A stretch of DNA of 35,551 nucleotides, taken from contig CAIZWI010000122.1 of NCBI GenBank assembly GCA_903936645.1, positions 1 through 35,551 on the forward strand. The letters run 5' to 3'. The DNA is from an uncultured Verrucomicrobia subdivision 3 bacterium (lineage in GTDB: Bacteria; Verrucomicrobiota; Verrucomicrobiia; Limisphaerales; UBA11358). Position 1 is the first letter of the stretch, and every line of letters begins with the position of its first letter. A program made the position numbers and the translations under genes. The notes under the pieces are model-generated. The model worked only from the letters and a program-made list of their open reading frames with translations, did no database searches and had not been told where the DNA came from. Positions 1 to 9,570 of the stretch are shown here, in pieces.

Positions 1-37
1 CGCCTGGCGTAATGAGGGCGATCCCAACTAACCACCC

Positions 38-66
38 TTGATTCCCAGCACTTACTTTGTTATAAT
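38..66 (+). promoter_or_regulatory. Sigma-70-type promoter of sucAB
   Basis: A TTGATT hexamer (38-43) and a perfect TATAAT (61-66) are separated by exactly 17 bases. This lies about 65 bases before the sucA start codon. The fit to the housekeeping sigma consensus is seen directly; activity is inferred from position. It is the clearest promoter in the window. Confidence 0.7.
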
Positions 67-130
67 GCTGACTTGAACAATGCGGCTTGCTTCAAGTCCG
101 TTCAAAGACGATCGTTAACAAATTTAAGGC

Positions 131-2980
131 ATGAGTGACTCTGCAATGAAAGCCGGTATAAACAACCTGTCCTATATTGAGCAGTATTATGCCGACTACC
201 GGCGCGACCCGCAATCGGTCCCGGAGGAATGGCGCGAATATTTTGCCGCCACGGACAACGGCGCTGCCGGCCCGGCGCGGGTCGGTCCTTCGTTTGCTTT
301 TCGCAGTGTTTTCAACCCCGGTGCCACGCTGCCCCCGGCAGCCCCCCGCGCCCCCCATGATCCGCGTGTCGAAAACGTCAGCGAACGGTTGCACCAGCTC
401 ATCCGCAACTATCGTGTGCGGGGCCATATCATTGCCGCCATCAATCCCCTCGGCGTGGAACGCCCTTGTCCGCCCGAATTAAAGTTAGGCTACTATGCCT
501 TCACCGAAGCTGAGCTCGACCTGCTCATCAATATTCCCGCGCTGCCCTGCGAAACGCCGCTGACCCTGCGCGAAATTTACCAGCGCTTGCGGACCATTTA
601 CTGCGGCTCCATCGGAGTGCAGTTCATGCACATTGACGACCTCAATGCCCGCCTGTGGCTCCAGCAGCGGCTCGAAAACCCGCTCACCCGCCGGCATGTT
701 TCCCGCGATGAGCAGCTTCGCATCCTCACCAAACTCACGGAGGGCGTGGTGTTTGAGGAGTTTCTCCGCACCAAATTTCTCGGCGCCAAAACCTTCGGCC
801 TCGAAGGCTGCGAAACCCTCCTGCCGTTGCTCGACCTCGCCATTGAAAAAGCCGGGCAGCAAGGTCTCAAAAATATCGTCATCGGCATGGGCCACCGCGG
901 CCGCTTGAATGTCCTGGCCAATATCATCGGTAAAAATCCCTGCACCATTTTCCAGGAATTCACCGATGACCGCCCCGAACTGTGGCCTGAGCGCGGCGAC
1001 GTAAAATATCATCTTGGCCATAGCAGTGACTGGTCCTTGTCCGATGGCCGCAAACTGCACCTCTCCCTGTGCTTCAATCCCAGCCATTTGGAATTCGTCG
1101 ACCCCGTTGTGGTTGGTCGCGTCCGCGCCCATCAGTATCGTTTTGCCGATCGTGACTGCGCCCGGGTAATGGGCCTGCTCATTCATGGCGATGCCGCCTT
1201 TGCCGGCGAAGGCGTGATTCAGGAAACCCTGAACATGAGCCGGCTCATGGGCTTTTCCGTGGGTGGTGTGCTGCATGTCATTGTTAATAATCAGATTGGT
1301 TTCACCACCCCGCCCGAGCAGTCGCGTTCCACGAATTACGCCACCGACGTGGCCCGCATGCTGCAAGCCCCCATTTTCCATGTGAATGGCGAGGACCCGG
1401 ATGCCGTCGCCCAGGTGGTCCAGCTGGCCATGGAATTCCGCGCGGAATTCAAGTCCGATGTCTTCATTGACATGTATGGCTATCGCCGCTTTGGTCACAA
1501 CGAGACCGACGAGCCGGGTTTCACCCAACCGCTGCTCTACCGCCAGATTGCCGGCCGGCCGGGGATTCGCGAGGGGTATTTGGGCCATCTGCTCAAACTC
1601 GAAAATGTCACGCGTGACGAGGCCGATAAGATCATGGCTGACACCCAGGCCAAGTTGGAAAAACAACTGCAAGCCGCCCGGGCCGACCAATGTGAAATCC
1701 AGCTCGAACGGCGGGGGGTGTGGCAGGCCTACTCGGGCGGTCCCGAACCCGCCACCGAGCCCGCCACCGGCGCGGAACTCAACCAGCTTTCCGCGCTGCT
1801 TCACCAATTGACGCAGTTGCCCGCCGGCTTTAACGCCCACCCCAAACTCGAGCGCCTGCTCGCCGCCCGCCGGCAAATGGCCGATGGCCAGTTGCCGCTC
1901 GACTGGGCCGCCGCCGAGGCCCTCGCGCTGGCCTCCCTCGCCACCGCCGGGGTGCGGGTGCGTTTGACCGGCCAGGACAGCGGCCGGGGCACCTTCAGCC
2001 AGCGTCACGCCATCATTTACGATCAATCCAACGGCTACCCGTACCTGCCCTTGCAGCACCTCTCCTCCGGGCAGGCACCAGTGAACATATACAATAGTTG
2101 CCTCTGCGAAACGGCGGCGCTGGGATTCGAATACGGTTACAGCCTGGATTACCCGGATGGCCTCGTGATGTGGGAGGCCCAGTTCGGCGATTTCGTCAAC
2201 GTGGCGCAGGTCATCATTGATCAATTTATCGTCAGTGCCGAGGAGAAGTGGAAACGGCTCTCGGGGCTGGTCATGTTGCTGCCCCATGGCTTTGAAGGCA
2301 TGGGGCCGGAGCATTCCAGCGGCCGCCTGGAGCGTTTCCTTGCCCTGGCCGCCGAGGATAATATCCAAGTTGTCCAGCCGACCACCCCCGCTGGTTATTT
2401 TCATGTCTTGCGCCGCCAGGTCCTGCGTCCCTGGCGCAAGCCTTTGATTGTTTTCACGCCCAAAAGCCTGCTCCGCCATCCCCGGGCGGTTTCCGCCCTT
2501 GCCGAATGCACCCAGGGACATTTTCAACGGGTCCTGCCCGACGATCAGCCCCCCGCCAAGGTTCAGCGCGTGCTGCTCTGCAGTGGCAAGATTTTCTATG
2601 AATTGGAGGCCTACCGCGAGGCTCATCAGCGCTCGGATATCGCCCTCGTCCGGCTGGAACAATTGTATCCCTTCCCCACCGAACCGCTGACGCGGGCCCT
2701 GCAACCGTATGGGGACAGCACCCAGGTCGTCTGGGTTCAGGAAGAACCTGCGAACATGGGTGCCTGGCGCTATTTGCATGGTCTGTTTGGGCAAAAATTG
2801 CTGGGGCGCCTGGCCTTCAGCAGCGTCAGCCGGCCCGCTTCCTCCAGCCCGGCAACCGGGTCCTCCCATGGGCACAAATTGGAGCAGGCCCAGCTTATCG
2901 CCCGGGCGTTCGGCGATCCCGAGCCCGACGCCGCGGCCGTATTTGGCACGGCACCCAAAACCGGTGGTGCGCACTCATGA
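131..2980 (+). CDS. sucA: 2-oxoglutarate dehydrogenase E1 component
   Basis: This is the thiamine-diphosphate-dependent E1 subunit of the 2-oxoglutarate dehydrogenase complex. It decarboxylates 2-oxoglutarate and passes the succinyl group to the lipoyl arm of E2 in the TCA cycle. It has 949 residues, close to the usual ~930. The N-terminus carries the E1o-specific segment YIEQYYADYRRDP...WREYF (about residues 16-38). Next come the ThDP/substrate motifs GMGHRGRLNVL (about 252-262), HGDAAFAGEGVIQETLN (about 353) and NNQIGFTT (about 386). A C-terminal transketolase-like pyrimidine-binding domain follows (GQDSGRGTFSQRH, near 617). The ATG at 131 has a very close AAGG; a second in-frame ATG at 146 is possible. 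sucB follows 191 bases downstream on the same strand. A long open frame on the opposite strand is a codon-bias shadow. Confidence 0.97.
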   Translation: MSDSAMKAGINNLSYIEQYYADYRRDPQSVPEEWREYFAATDNGAAGPARVGPSFAFRSVFNPGATLPPAAPRAPHDPRVENVSERLHQLIRNYRVRGHIIAAINPLGVERPCPPELKLGYYAFTEAELDLLINIPALPCETPLTLREIYQRLRTIYCGSIGVQFMHIDDLNARLWLQQRLENPLTRRHVSRDEQLRILTKLTEGVVFEEFLRTKFLGAKTFGLEGCETLLPLLDLAIEKAGQQGLKNIVIGMGHRGRLNVLANIIGKNPCTIFQEFTDDRPELWPERGDVKYHLGHSSDWSLSDGRKLHLSLCFNPSHLEFVDPVVVGRVRAHQYRFADRDCARVMGLLIHGDAAFAGEGVIQETLNMSRLMGFSVGGVLHVIVNNQIGFTTPPEQSRSTNYATDVARMLQAPIFHVNGEDPDAVAQVVQLAMEFRAEFKSDVFIDMYGYRRFGHNETDEPGFTQPLLYRQIAGRPGIREGYLGHLLKLENVTRDEADKIMADTQAKLEKQLQAARADQCEIQLERRGVWQAYSGGPEPATEPATGAELNQLSALLHQLTQLPAGFNAHPKLERLLAARRQMADGQLPLDWAAAEALALASLATAGVRVRLTGQDSGRGTFSQRHAIIYDQSNGYPYLPLQHLSSGQAPVNIYNSCLCETAALGFEYGYSLDYPDGLVMWEAQFGDFVNVAQVIIDQFIVSAEEKWKRLSGLVMLLPHGFEGMGPEHSSGRLERFLALAAEDNIQVVQPTTPAGYFHVLRRQVLRPWRKPLIVFTPKSLLRHPRAVSALAECTQGHFQRVLPDDQPPAKVQRVLLCSGKIFYELEAYREAHQRSDIALVRLEQLYPFPTEPLTRALQPYGDSTQVVWVQEEPANMGAWRYLHGLFGQKLLGRLAFSSVSRPASSSPATGSSHGHKLEQAQLIARAFGDPEPDAAAVFGTAPKTGGAHS

Positions 2981-3171
2981 CCAGACCTTTCGCAGCAGGC
3001 TCCGTGCCTCGCCCCCTCGCTCCCGGTTGCCACCCGATCGAGTGGGCTGCCGTGGCTGCCTGGCTTCGCCGGCCGTGGTTTAAAATTAGCGCTCTCATGC
3101 CGATCTTTTCACCCCAAATCATCTCCTTTTCCAATTGTTCATTCGCCCAACTATCTTTGAAATCCTGAGCT

Positions 3172-4380
3172 ATGCCTATCGACTTGAAAATTCCCGTGGT
3201 CGGTGAATCCATCACTGAAGTCCAAATCAACGAATGGCTGAAATCTGTCGGCGACCTTGTCAAAGCCGATGAGCCGGTCGCCGTCGTTGATTCCGAGAAA
3301 ACCACCTTTGACTTGCCGGCACCGCAGGCGGGCAAATTGACCAAAATTTTCCACCAGGCCGGCGAAACGGTCCGCGTGGGGACTGTCGTGGCCCAGTTTG
3401 AATTGGCCGGTGAAGCCTCGGCCACCCCCACCCCCGAGGCCAAGCCAGCGGCCCCGGCCGCCGCCAGCGCGGAAAAGCCGAAAACCAAAAAGTCGGCCCC
3501 CGGGGAAACCGCGCCGGCCAAGCCGGCCGCCCCCGCTGCCGTCAAAGTTGTCGCGCCGGCGGTGCCCGCGCCCGTCGCCCCCCCGGAGCCAGTTGAAGCC
3601 CCGGCAGCGCCTGCCCCGGTCGTGGCCCCGCCGAAACCTCCCGCACCCAAGCCCGCCCCCCGGTTGCCGGTGGGCGCGGAAGGCAGTGAGGAAATCGTGC
3701 CCATGACCATGCTGCGCCGCACGGTCGCCCGCCGGTTGGTGGAGGCCCAGCAAACCATGGCCATGCTGACCACCTTCAACGAAATCGACCTGTCCTCCGT
3801 GCAAGCGTTGCGCAAAGAGCAGCAGGCTGCCTTCGAAAAACGCTATCAGGTGCGACTGGGTTTGATGTCCTTCTTTGTCAAAGCCACCATTGACGCCCTG
3901 AAACAGTTCCCCCAGCTCAATGCCGAGCTGCGCGGTAACGATATTGTTTACCACAACTATTTTGACATCGGGGTGGCCATTGCCGCGGAGCGCGGGCTCG
4001 TCGTGCCCGTCCTGCGCGATGCTGGTCGGATGGGTTTCGCCGAAGTGGAGCAAGCCATCAGCGATTTTGCCAAACGCGCCAATGCGGGCAAATTACTGCC
4101 CGCCGAACTCGCTGGTGGAACGTTTACGATCACCAACGGCGGCTCTTTCGGGTCCTTGCTCTCCACCCCCATCATCAATCCGCCCCAGACCGGGATCCTG
4201 GGCATGCACACCATCCAGGAGCGCCCCGTCGCCGTCCAGGGCCAGGTCGTCATCCGCCCGATGATGTATGTGGCCCTCACCTACGATCACCGCCTCGTGG
4301 ACGGCCGGGAAGCCGTGCTCTTCCTCCGCCGCATCAAGGAAGCCCTGGAAAACCCCGTCCGCATGCTGATCGAGATTTGA
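3172..4380 (+). CDS. sucB: Dihydrolipoyllysine-residue succinyltransferase (E2 of 2-oxoglutarate dehydrogenase)
   Basis: E2 core of the 2-oxoglutarate dehydrogenase complex: its lipoyl arm accepts succinyl from SucA and transfers it to CoA. Residues 1-75 form a biotinyl-lipoyl domain with the lipoylated lysine at K43 (DSEKTTFD). Residues about 80-165 are a very Ala/Pro-rich flexible linker. The catalytic acyltransferase domain runs from about 168 to 402 and ends with the active-site motif TYDHRLVDG (H373, D377). Between linker and catalytic domain I find no peripheral subunit-binding domain: the usual 'SPAARKLA...GTGxxGRI' signature is absent. That is unusual for a bacterial SucB, although mammalian E2o also lacks a clear one. 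No dihydrolipoamide dehydrogenase gene is present in the window. The start has no obvious Shine-Dalgarno sequence. Confidence 0.95.
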   Translation: MPIDLKIPVVGESITEVQINEWLKSVGDLVKADEPVAVVDSEKTTFDLPAPQAGKLTKIFHQAGETVRVGTVVAQFELAGEASATPTPEAKPAAPAAASAEKPKTKKSAPGETAPAKPAAPAAVKVVAPAVPAPVAPPEPVEAPAAPAPVVAPPKPPAPKPAPRLPVGAEGSEEIVPMTMLRRTVARRLVEAQQTMAMLTTFNEIDLSSVQALRKEQQAAFEKRYQVRLGLMSFFVKATIDALKQFPQLNAELRGNDIVYHNYFDIGVAIAAERGLVVPVLRDAGRMGFAEVEQAISDFAKRANAGKLLPAELAGGTFTITNGGSFGSLLSTPIINPPQTGILGMHTIQERPVAVQGQVVIRPMMYVALTYDHRLVDGREAVLFLRRIKEALENPVRMLIEI

Positions 4381-4403
4381 ATCCGTAACTGATTCTGCGC
4401 TTC

Positions 4404-4448
4404 ACCCCATGGTTGCGCCACCGGCGCGGCCATGGGGTCTTTGTTTGC
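4404..4448 (+). terminator. Hairpin terminator after sucB
   Basis: A perfect 9-bp stem, ACCCCATGG (4404-4412) with CCATGGGGT (4430-4438), encloses a second stem GCGCC/GGCGC around an ACC loop. It is followed by TCTTTGTTT. It sits 23 bases after the sucB stop, in the convergent gap before the GH29 gene, so it probably ends sucAB transcription. The poor T-tract on the other strand argues against equal use by the fucose operon. Confidence 0.75.
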
Positions 4449-4516
4449 CAGTTTGGCCAACTCCCCCTGGCGGGTTAAAGGGTTAAAGGCCTGAAAAATC
4501 AGGGCCCACCCCGGTT

Positions 4517-6313
4517 CTAAGGCTTGCCTGGGCCCGATTTTTCCGGAGTCAGCAGAATCTGTTTAATGGCCACATTTTTCCAGCCGGCTGCCACGGGCAC
4601 GAGCGAACAGTGCTGTTCCCCCGGCTGTGACAGCGTGATGCTGCCACAATTTTCCACCCGGTAGTTGCCGCCGTTCCAGCCGCCCGTGTCCCGGGATGTG
4701 AAGGCCACTGTTTCGTGGTTGAAATTCAACGTGACCGTCGAACCGGCGCAACCGTTGTCGCTGCAATATGTCACGCTCACCTGATAACGCCCGGCCTGCT
4801 GGGCGATGAACTGGCACGCGGCGGTGTCCGCCGGGTCGGTCCAGTCGGTGATGTGCGCGATTTTGGCAAAACCATCGAACCGCATTTTGGCCGTCTTGCC
4901 CGTGACCGCCAGTGACCAGGCGGGAATGAGAATGTTGCCGCTTTCGTATTGATGCGGCCGTTTGTCGGCGGTGAGTGCGCCGCGCAATTGGACCGCCACC
5001 ACCGTGTCGTCCACATCGGGTTTCACCGGCGGCAATTCAATGTGCAGGCGATTATCCCGGGCGTCGAAGTTCAACCGCTCGCCGGTGGCCAGAAACTGCA
5101 CGCCGGCCACGTCCCCGGCAAATCCCTCAACGTCCAGACTTTTGGCCGCTGGATCAAACAGGTGCAAAAACACCGTGTCGCCCTTCGCGGTGCAGACGCC
5201 CCATTCAAATTTGCGCGGCCAGAAGGGACTGGCCTGGCTGCCGTAGATGGCGGCCCCGTTTTTGCCGAGCCATTCGCCCATTTGCAGCAGGCGTTCCTCC
5301 ATGATGGGGGGAATGTGGCCATCGGCCGTCGGCCCGATGTCCAGGAGGAGATTGCCGCCATTCCCACAGACGGTGGAGAGCAGCCGGACCAGCGTTTGGC
5401 GGGAATTATAATCCCAGACATCCTCATTGCGATTATAGCCATAACTATTGCCAATGCCGCGGTCCTCCTGCCACGGATGCGCGGGCGAGTAATCGCCACC
5501 GCCGTATTCACTGGAAAAATAATCTCCATACTGGCTGCGCGTGTAACCCCAGCGATCATTCACCACCACTTCATCCTTCACCGGCGATTCCGTATACAGC
5601 CAGTTGGCCAGTTCGTCCGAGTGCCACGCGGTGTAGGAATGTTCCCACTCACCATCCAGAAAAATGACCGGCGGTTGATAGCGGGTGACAACCTCTTTGA
5701 ACTTGGGCGCCAGAAACTCCCGGGCGTATTTCTCCAGTTGCCCGCTTTGATAAAGGGGATTCCACCACTCGTAGAGGGAATAATAAATCCCCATCTTCAA
5801 GCCTTTGGCATTGCCCGCCGCCTGGAGTTCACCCAGCACATCGCGTTTGGGGCCGCGTTCGAAGGCGTTCCAATGGCCGCCGAATTTGGAAACCGAATAT
5901 TTGGTGGGATACATCGCAAACCCATCATGATAATTGGCCGCGGTGACGACGTACCTGGCTCCGGCTTTCTGAATCAGGGAGGTCCAGTCCTGCGCGTTAA
6001 AGGCTTCACCGTTGAAGAGCGGCACGAACTGGTCATAGGTGAAATCCTTGCCCCAAACCCGGTCCTGGTGTTGCTGACACGCGCTGCCCGCATCCAGGAT
6101 ATTGTGACCATACCATTCGGCGTATTGCCCCTTGGGCGCCCAACCCGGCACGGAGTAGACGCCCCAGACGATGAAGACGCCAAATTTCGCCTCGTTAAAC
6201 CAGGCGGGCATTTTGCGTTGGTAAATGGCAGCGAAGGAGGGGGCCGCGGGTTGCGCAACGCCGGCGCAGGGCAACAGGAGGGCGGCAACCAGCAGGCTGG
6301 ACAAGGTTTTCAT
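4517..6313 (-). CDS. Secreted alpha-L-fucosidase, GH29 family, with C-terminal carbohydrate-binding-like domain
   Basis: A retaining exo-fucosidase that would release L-fucose from glycans. The first 20 or so residues (MKTLSSLLVAALLLPCAGVAQ) form a signal peptide, so the enzyme is exported. A GH29 (beta/alpha)8 domain follows: WFNEAKFGVFIVWGVYSVPGW near residue 38, an EWY motif, YHDGFAMYPTKYS, and the nucleophile motif VIFLDGEWEH with D220 as the predicted nucleophile. Residues about 450-598 form a beta-rich accessory domain like those appended to other fucosidases. Two family motifs diverge: FGIFIHWG reads FGVFIVWG, and KHHDGF reads NYHDGF, so substrate preference may differ. It is the last gene of the fucose block, 17 bases after fucP, which matches a role in supplying free fucose to the importer. 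Confidence 0.9.
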   Translation of the reverse strand: MKTLSSLLVAALLLPCAGVAQPAAPSFAAIYQRKMPAWFNEAKFGVFIVWGVYSVPGWAPKGQYAEWYGHNILDAGSACQQHQDRVWGKDFTYDQFVPLFNGEAFNAQDWTSLIQKAGARYVVTAANYHDGFAMYPTKYSVSKFGGHWNAFERGPKRDVLGELQAAGNAKGLKMGIYYSLYEWWNPLYQSGQLEKYAREFLAPKFKEVVTRYQPPVIFLDGEWEHSYTAWHSDELANWLYTESPVKDEVVVNDRWGYTRSQYGDYFSSEYGGGDYSPAHPWQEDRGIGNSYGYNRNEDVWDYNSRQTLVRLLSTVCGNGGNLLLDIGPTADGHIPPIMEERLLQMGEWLGKNGAAIYGSQASPFWPRKFEWGVCTAKGDTVFLHLFDPAAKSLDVEGFAGDVAGVQFLATGERLNFDARDNRLHIELPPVKPDVDDTVVAVQLRGALTADKRPHQYESGNILIPAWSLAVTGKTAKMRFDGFAKIAHITDWTDPADTAACQFIAQQAGRYQVSVTYCSDNGCAGSTVTLNFNHETVAFTSRDTGGWNGGNYRVENCGSITLSQPGEQHCSLVPVAAGWKNVAIKQILLTPEKSGPGKP

Positions 6314-6330
6314 AGTATAGCAATAATGTT

Positions 6331-7692
6331 TTAGTGAGCGGGGCCGGGGACGGATGGGTGTTCCGGTCCCCGTTCATGACGGTACCATTTCCGCCACCCA
6401 AATCCGTAACAGGCAATGAACACAAAACAGAGCAGCGGCATGATGAACCCGGCGCGCAGGGAGTAGTGATCCGCAAGCAAGCCCATGAAATACGGCAGAA
6501 TTGCCCCACCCACCACGGCCGTCACCATCCAGGACGCAGCCAGCTTGGTTTTCTCGCCAAGCCCGTGAATGCCCAAAGCGAAATGGGTGGGGTACATGAT
6601 GGACATGAAAAAGAAACTCAGAAACAGCGCGGCCACCGACCCCCAGCCCAGCGGCAGCATCACCAGGATCATCATGACGGAGTTGATGACCGCATAAACC
6701 CCCAACGTCAGGTGGGGCGGGCAATATCGGGTGATGGCGCTGCCCGAAAAGCGGCCGACCGTGAAAAAACCAAAGGCCACCGAAAGAAACACCCCGGCGC
6801 CATATTCGGTGATCCGCCAGGCGTCGGGGGCCGGGGAGAATTTCATCGCCGCGGGCAGAATATTTGCCGCCCACAAGGGCAGCGCCGGCACGCAGCGGTC
6901 ATCTTTTAAATAATTCACAAAAAAGCTAAAAATGCCGGTCTGGGCGGCGCAATAAAGAAATTGGGAAACGATCGCCAGCAGGAAATGCCGTTCCTGCCAC
7001 AGGGGACGTTCCGCCCGGGCGCTGCCTGCCGCGGGTTTGGGTTCGGCCGGCGCGTGGATTTCCGGAACCGGTCCGATGCTGAAAACCAGCACCAGCACCG
7101 CCACAATCCCGGCCACGAAGAGATAAGGCAGGTACAGCGCGGCGTTGCTGGTGTTGGCCACGCCGGTTTTGGAAAGGAGGAAGCTGCCGGCCAGCAGGGG
7201 GCCGAGAATCCAGCCAACGGCATTGCAGCTCTGGCCCAGGTTGATGCGCGCCACGCCAGATTCCGGCGGCCCCAGCACGGTCGAATACGGATTGGCAATC
7301 GCCTCCAGAAACGTCAGCCCGGCCCCCACCACAAACAGCGCGCCCAGAAACGCCGCAAACACCACCGCTGGGGAAGCATGCAGGCTGGTAACCGGGATGA
7401 ACAGCAGCGACCCGGCAATCACCGTCACCAGGCCGGTGAGAATGCCCGCGCGATAACCAAATCTCCGCGCAATCCAGCCGGCGGGCAGCGCCATCAAAAA
7501 GTAGGCCCCATACCAGACCGCCTGCACAAACGTGGAGTGGGCCTTGGAGACGCCCAGCGAATTTTGAAAATGTTTGTTCAGCACATCGATCATGCTGTTG
7601 CACAGGGCCGAGAGCAGGAAAAGCGTGCAGACCAGCGCAAATGTCCGCGCGCGGTTTTTTCCATCCGGGGTCGTGAATAATTTGCCGGTCAT
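6331..7692 (-). CDS. fucP: L-fucose:H+ symporter, MFS family (FucP-like)
   Basis: A major facilitator superfamily transporter with 12 predicted membrane helices and 453 residues, aligning by eye with E. coli FucP (438 residues). Key acidic residues of FucP are kept: D36 in CNSMIDVL (equivalent to E. coli D46) and E130 in GLTFLEAIANP (equivalent to E135). These are the residues implicated in proton coupling and sugar binding. Other family stretches are VTVLGP-like STVLGPPESG, AGILTGL, and FMSIMYPTHFALGI in the second half. The gene lies between a zinc dehydrogenase and the GH29 fucosidase, all on one strand, which supports L-fucose as the substrate. Related members carry glucose/galactose or N-acetylglucosamine; the neighbourhood makes those less likely. 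Confidence 0.9.
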   Translation of the reverse strand: MTGKLFTTPDGKNRARTFALVCTLFLLSALCNSMIDVLNKHFQNSLGVSKAHSTFVQAVWYGAYFLMALPAGWIARRFGYRAGILTGLVTVIAGSLLFIPVTSLHASPAVVFAAFLGALFVVGAGLTFLEAIANPYSTVLGPPESGVARINLGQSCNAVGWILGPLLAGSFLLSKTGVANTSNAALYLPYLFVAGIVAVLVLVFSIGPVPEIHAPAEPKPAAGSARAERPLWQERHFLLAIVSQFLYCAAQTGIFSFFVNYLKDDRCVPALPLWAANILPAAMKFSPAPDAWRITEYGAGVFLSVAFGFFTVGRFSGSAITRYCPPHLTLGVYAVINSVMMILVMLPLGWGSVAALFLSFFFMSIMYPTHFALGIHGLGEKTKLAASWMVTAVVGGAILPYFMGLLADHYSLRAGFIMPLLCFVFIACYGFGWRKWYRHERGPEHPSVPGPAH

Positions 7693-7750
7693 AATATCGC
7701 CACAAGTTTGCTGGACAGGTTAATTGCCAGTGCCCGCGAACCGCCGCGGC

Positions 7751-8770
7751 CTAAAAATCAACATGAATTTTCGTGATGGTGGACGGTTGGGCGGACCACC
7801 CTGCGAGGGCCGCGCCCGTCTGTTCAAAGGGCACCACCCGGGTAACCGTCTCCGCGACCGGATACCGTCCGGACTCGAGGACGCTCACAACGTTTTCAAA
7901 ATCCCGCGGCAGCGCGTTCCGTGCGCCGATGATGTCGAGTTCCTTCATCACAAAAAACTTTGTCTCATAAGTCACCGGCTTTTTGGCATAACCGATATAA
8001 ACCACCCGCCCGGCAAAACTCACCTCGTTGATCGCGGCCACATAAGTCTCATCCGTGCCCACCGCTTCGATCACCACCGCCGGTCCGTCGCCGCCGGTCA
8101 ATTGCCGCAACCGGTCGTGCAGGTTTTCCGTTGCCGAATTAATGGTTTCCGCCGCGCCCGCCCGGCGGGCCAGCGCGAGTTTTTGGTCGTCCAGGTCAAT
8201 CGCGATCACCCGCGCTTTTTTGTGGAGGGCCGCGCCCGCGATGGCCCCCAGGCCAATCATGCCCGCGCCAAAAACGGCCACGGTGTCAGCGGCGCTTACG
8301 CGGCCCCGTTCCACCCCGTGAAAGCCCACCGACAAGGGCTCGACCAGTGCGTAATCCGCCGCCGTCAGCCGGGGGGAATGCAGCAATTTTTGCCAGGGAA
8401 CCGCCAGGAACTCCGTGAACGCGCCGTCACGTTGCACCCCCAGGGTTTGATTGTGCTGGCAGGCATTCGAACGCTGGGCGCGGCAGGCGGCACACGCGCC
8501 ACACGCCGTGTAGGGCACCACGGTGACCAGGCGCCCCGGCTGCCAGGCCTCCGGCACATCCGGGGTGACTTCAACAATGGTCGCGGCAATTTCATGGCCG
8601 AGAATGCGCGGATAAATCTGCATGGGATTCAAGCCCCGGAACGCGCTCAAATCCGAGCCACACAGCCCCACGCGTTCAATCTGGAGCAACACCTCGCCCG
8701 GCCGCGGCTCCGGCCGGGCCGCTTCCCCGAAGCTGAACACGCCCGGCTGGTTCATCAAAAAAGTTTTCAC
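7751..8770 (-). CDS. Zinc-dependent medium-chain alcohol dehydrogenase
   Basis: A sorbitol/threonine/galactonate dehydrogenase-like MDR enzyme of 339 residues from the GTG at 8770. That start gives the typical [10 protein letters not shown] opening; the next ATG is at 8755. The catalytic zinc motifs are [10 protein letters not shown] and GHE. A structural zinc cluster of four cysteines is visible in [16 protein letters not shown] Rossmann motif [15 protein letters not shown] is followed by an acidic VIAIDLDD, suggesting NAD. It sits in the fucose block between an SDR and fucP. Possible roles are L-fucose 1-dehydrogenase, or reduction or oxidation of a C3/C6 intermediate such as lactaldehyde; the sequence cannot decide. 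An upstream in-frame ATG at 8812 would overlap the preceding SDR gene and is less likely. Confidence 0.87.
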   Translation of the reverse strand: MKTFLMNQPGVFSFGEAARPEPRPGEVLLQIERVGLCGSDLSAFRGLNPMQIYPRILGHEIAATIVEVTPDVPEAWQPGRLVTVVPYTACGACAACRAQRSNACQHNQTLGVQRDGAFTEFLAVPWQKLLHSPRLTAADYALVEPLSVGFHGVERGRVSAADTVAVFGAGMIGLGAIAGAALHKKARVIAIDLDDQKLALARRAGAAETINSATENLHDRLRQLTGGDGPAVVIEAVGTDETYVAAINEVSFAGRVVYIGYAKKPVTYETKFFVMKELDIIGARNALPRDFENVVSVLESGRYPVAETVTRVVPFEQTGAALAGWSAQPSTITKIHVDF

Positions 8771-8786
8771 GAGCCAAGGGTAATCG

Positions 8787-9566
8787 TTAAAATCCGGTGT
8801 TCGCGCCACCATCGACCGGCAGGATCACGCCGGTGACAAACTGGGCCGCCGGGGAACAGAGGTAAACCGCCGCCCAGCCGATGTCCTGGGGCTCGCCAAT
8901 GCGGTTCATGGGGGTGCGGCTGAGGATTTTGGCCCGGCGCGCCGGATCGCCCGCGAGGGCTTTTTCCAGCATCTCGGATTGAATCCAACCCGGCGCGATC
9001 GCGTTCACGCGCACGCCCTGGCCTGACCATTCGGAGGCCAGCGCGCGGACGACACCCAGGTAAGCCGATTTGGCCGCCGAATACGCAACCACTTGGGGAA
9101 TGCCAATAAACGACGCCATTGAGGCGGTAAACAGAATGCTGCCATGCCCGCGCTGCAACATTCCCCTGGCCGCTTCGCGGCTCAGCGAGAACGCGGCAAA
9201 AAGATGCGTCTGGAGCACCGTCTGGAATTCTGCATCGGTGGTCACCACCGCCGGTTTTTTTAAATGCACGCCGGCGTTGTTGACCAGAATGGTCAGGGGG
9301 CCTTGTTTCACCTCGGCCGCGGGCACGAGCTCGGCCAGGCGTACTGGGTCCGTGATGTCCGCCGCCAGGTACGCGGCGCTGGCACCCAGCGCCGCGCACG
9401 CCGCGTGCAGGGGTTCGGGCCGCCGGCCCACGATGGTTACGCGCGCACCAGCGGCCACAAAGCACTGGGCCATGGCCAGCCCGAGTCCGGTGCCGCCGCC
9501 AGTGATCAAGGCATGTTCGCCCGCCAGGGAAAAGCTTCCGGGAAACCCGGTGTTTGCAGGGTTCAT
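8787..9566 (-). CDS. SDR-family sugar/aldonate dehydrogenase (gluconate 5-dehydrogenase-like)
   Basis: A classical short-chain dehydrogenase of 259 residues from the ATG at 9566 ([10 protein letters not shown]). It has the cofactor motif TGGGTGLG (22-29), NNAG (96-99), and the catalytic S149, Y162 and K166 (YSAAK). The end is a typical VDGGANTGF. The VGRRPE stretch after strand 2, with basic residues and no acidic residue, points to NADP(H). It most resembles 2-deoxygluconate or gluconate dehydrogenases. In this cluster it is a candidate L-fucose 1-dehydrogenase. An alternative is a second dehydrogenase acting on 2-keto-3-deoxy-fuconate. It begins 4 bases after the RraA-like gene, so the two are probably translated together. 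Confidence 0.88.
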   Translation of the reverse strand: MNPANTGFPGSFSLAGEHALITGGGTGLGLAMAQCFVAAGARVTIVGRRPEPLHAACAALGASAAYLAADITDPVRLAELVPAAEVKQGPLTILVNNAGVHLKKPAVVTTDAEFQTVLQTHLFAAFSLSREAARGMLQRGHGSILFTASMASFIGIPQVVAYSAAKSAYLGVVRALASEWSGQGVRVNAIAPGWIQSEMLEKALAGDPARRAKILSRTPMNRIGEPQDIGWAAVYLCSPAAQFVTGVILPVDGGANTGF

Positions 9567-9570
9567 AATT

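Noticed and set aside
485..2974. 829-codon open frame antisense to sucA
   Set aside because: It mirrors a highly conserved gene in GC-rich DNA, has no recognisable protein motifs, and arises from codon bias on the opposite strand.
2977..3168. 63-codon frame in the sucA-sucB gap, overlapping the sucA stop by ATGA
   Set aside because: ATGA coupling is suggestive, but the translation resembles no known protein, is Pro/Arg-rich and has no supporting ribosome site; the gap is most likely an untranslated spacer.
2895..4053. Gly/Ala-rich antisense frames opposite sucB
   Set aside because: Low-complexity GGRG-type sequence is simply the complement of the Ala/Pro linker codons; no start or family support.
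4949..6334. 461-codon plus-strand frame opposite the GH29 gene
   Set aside because: Antisense shadow: the minus-strand frame has a signal peptide and clear GH29 motifs; this one has none.
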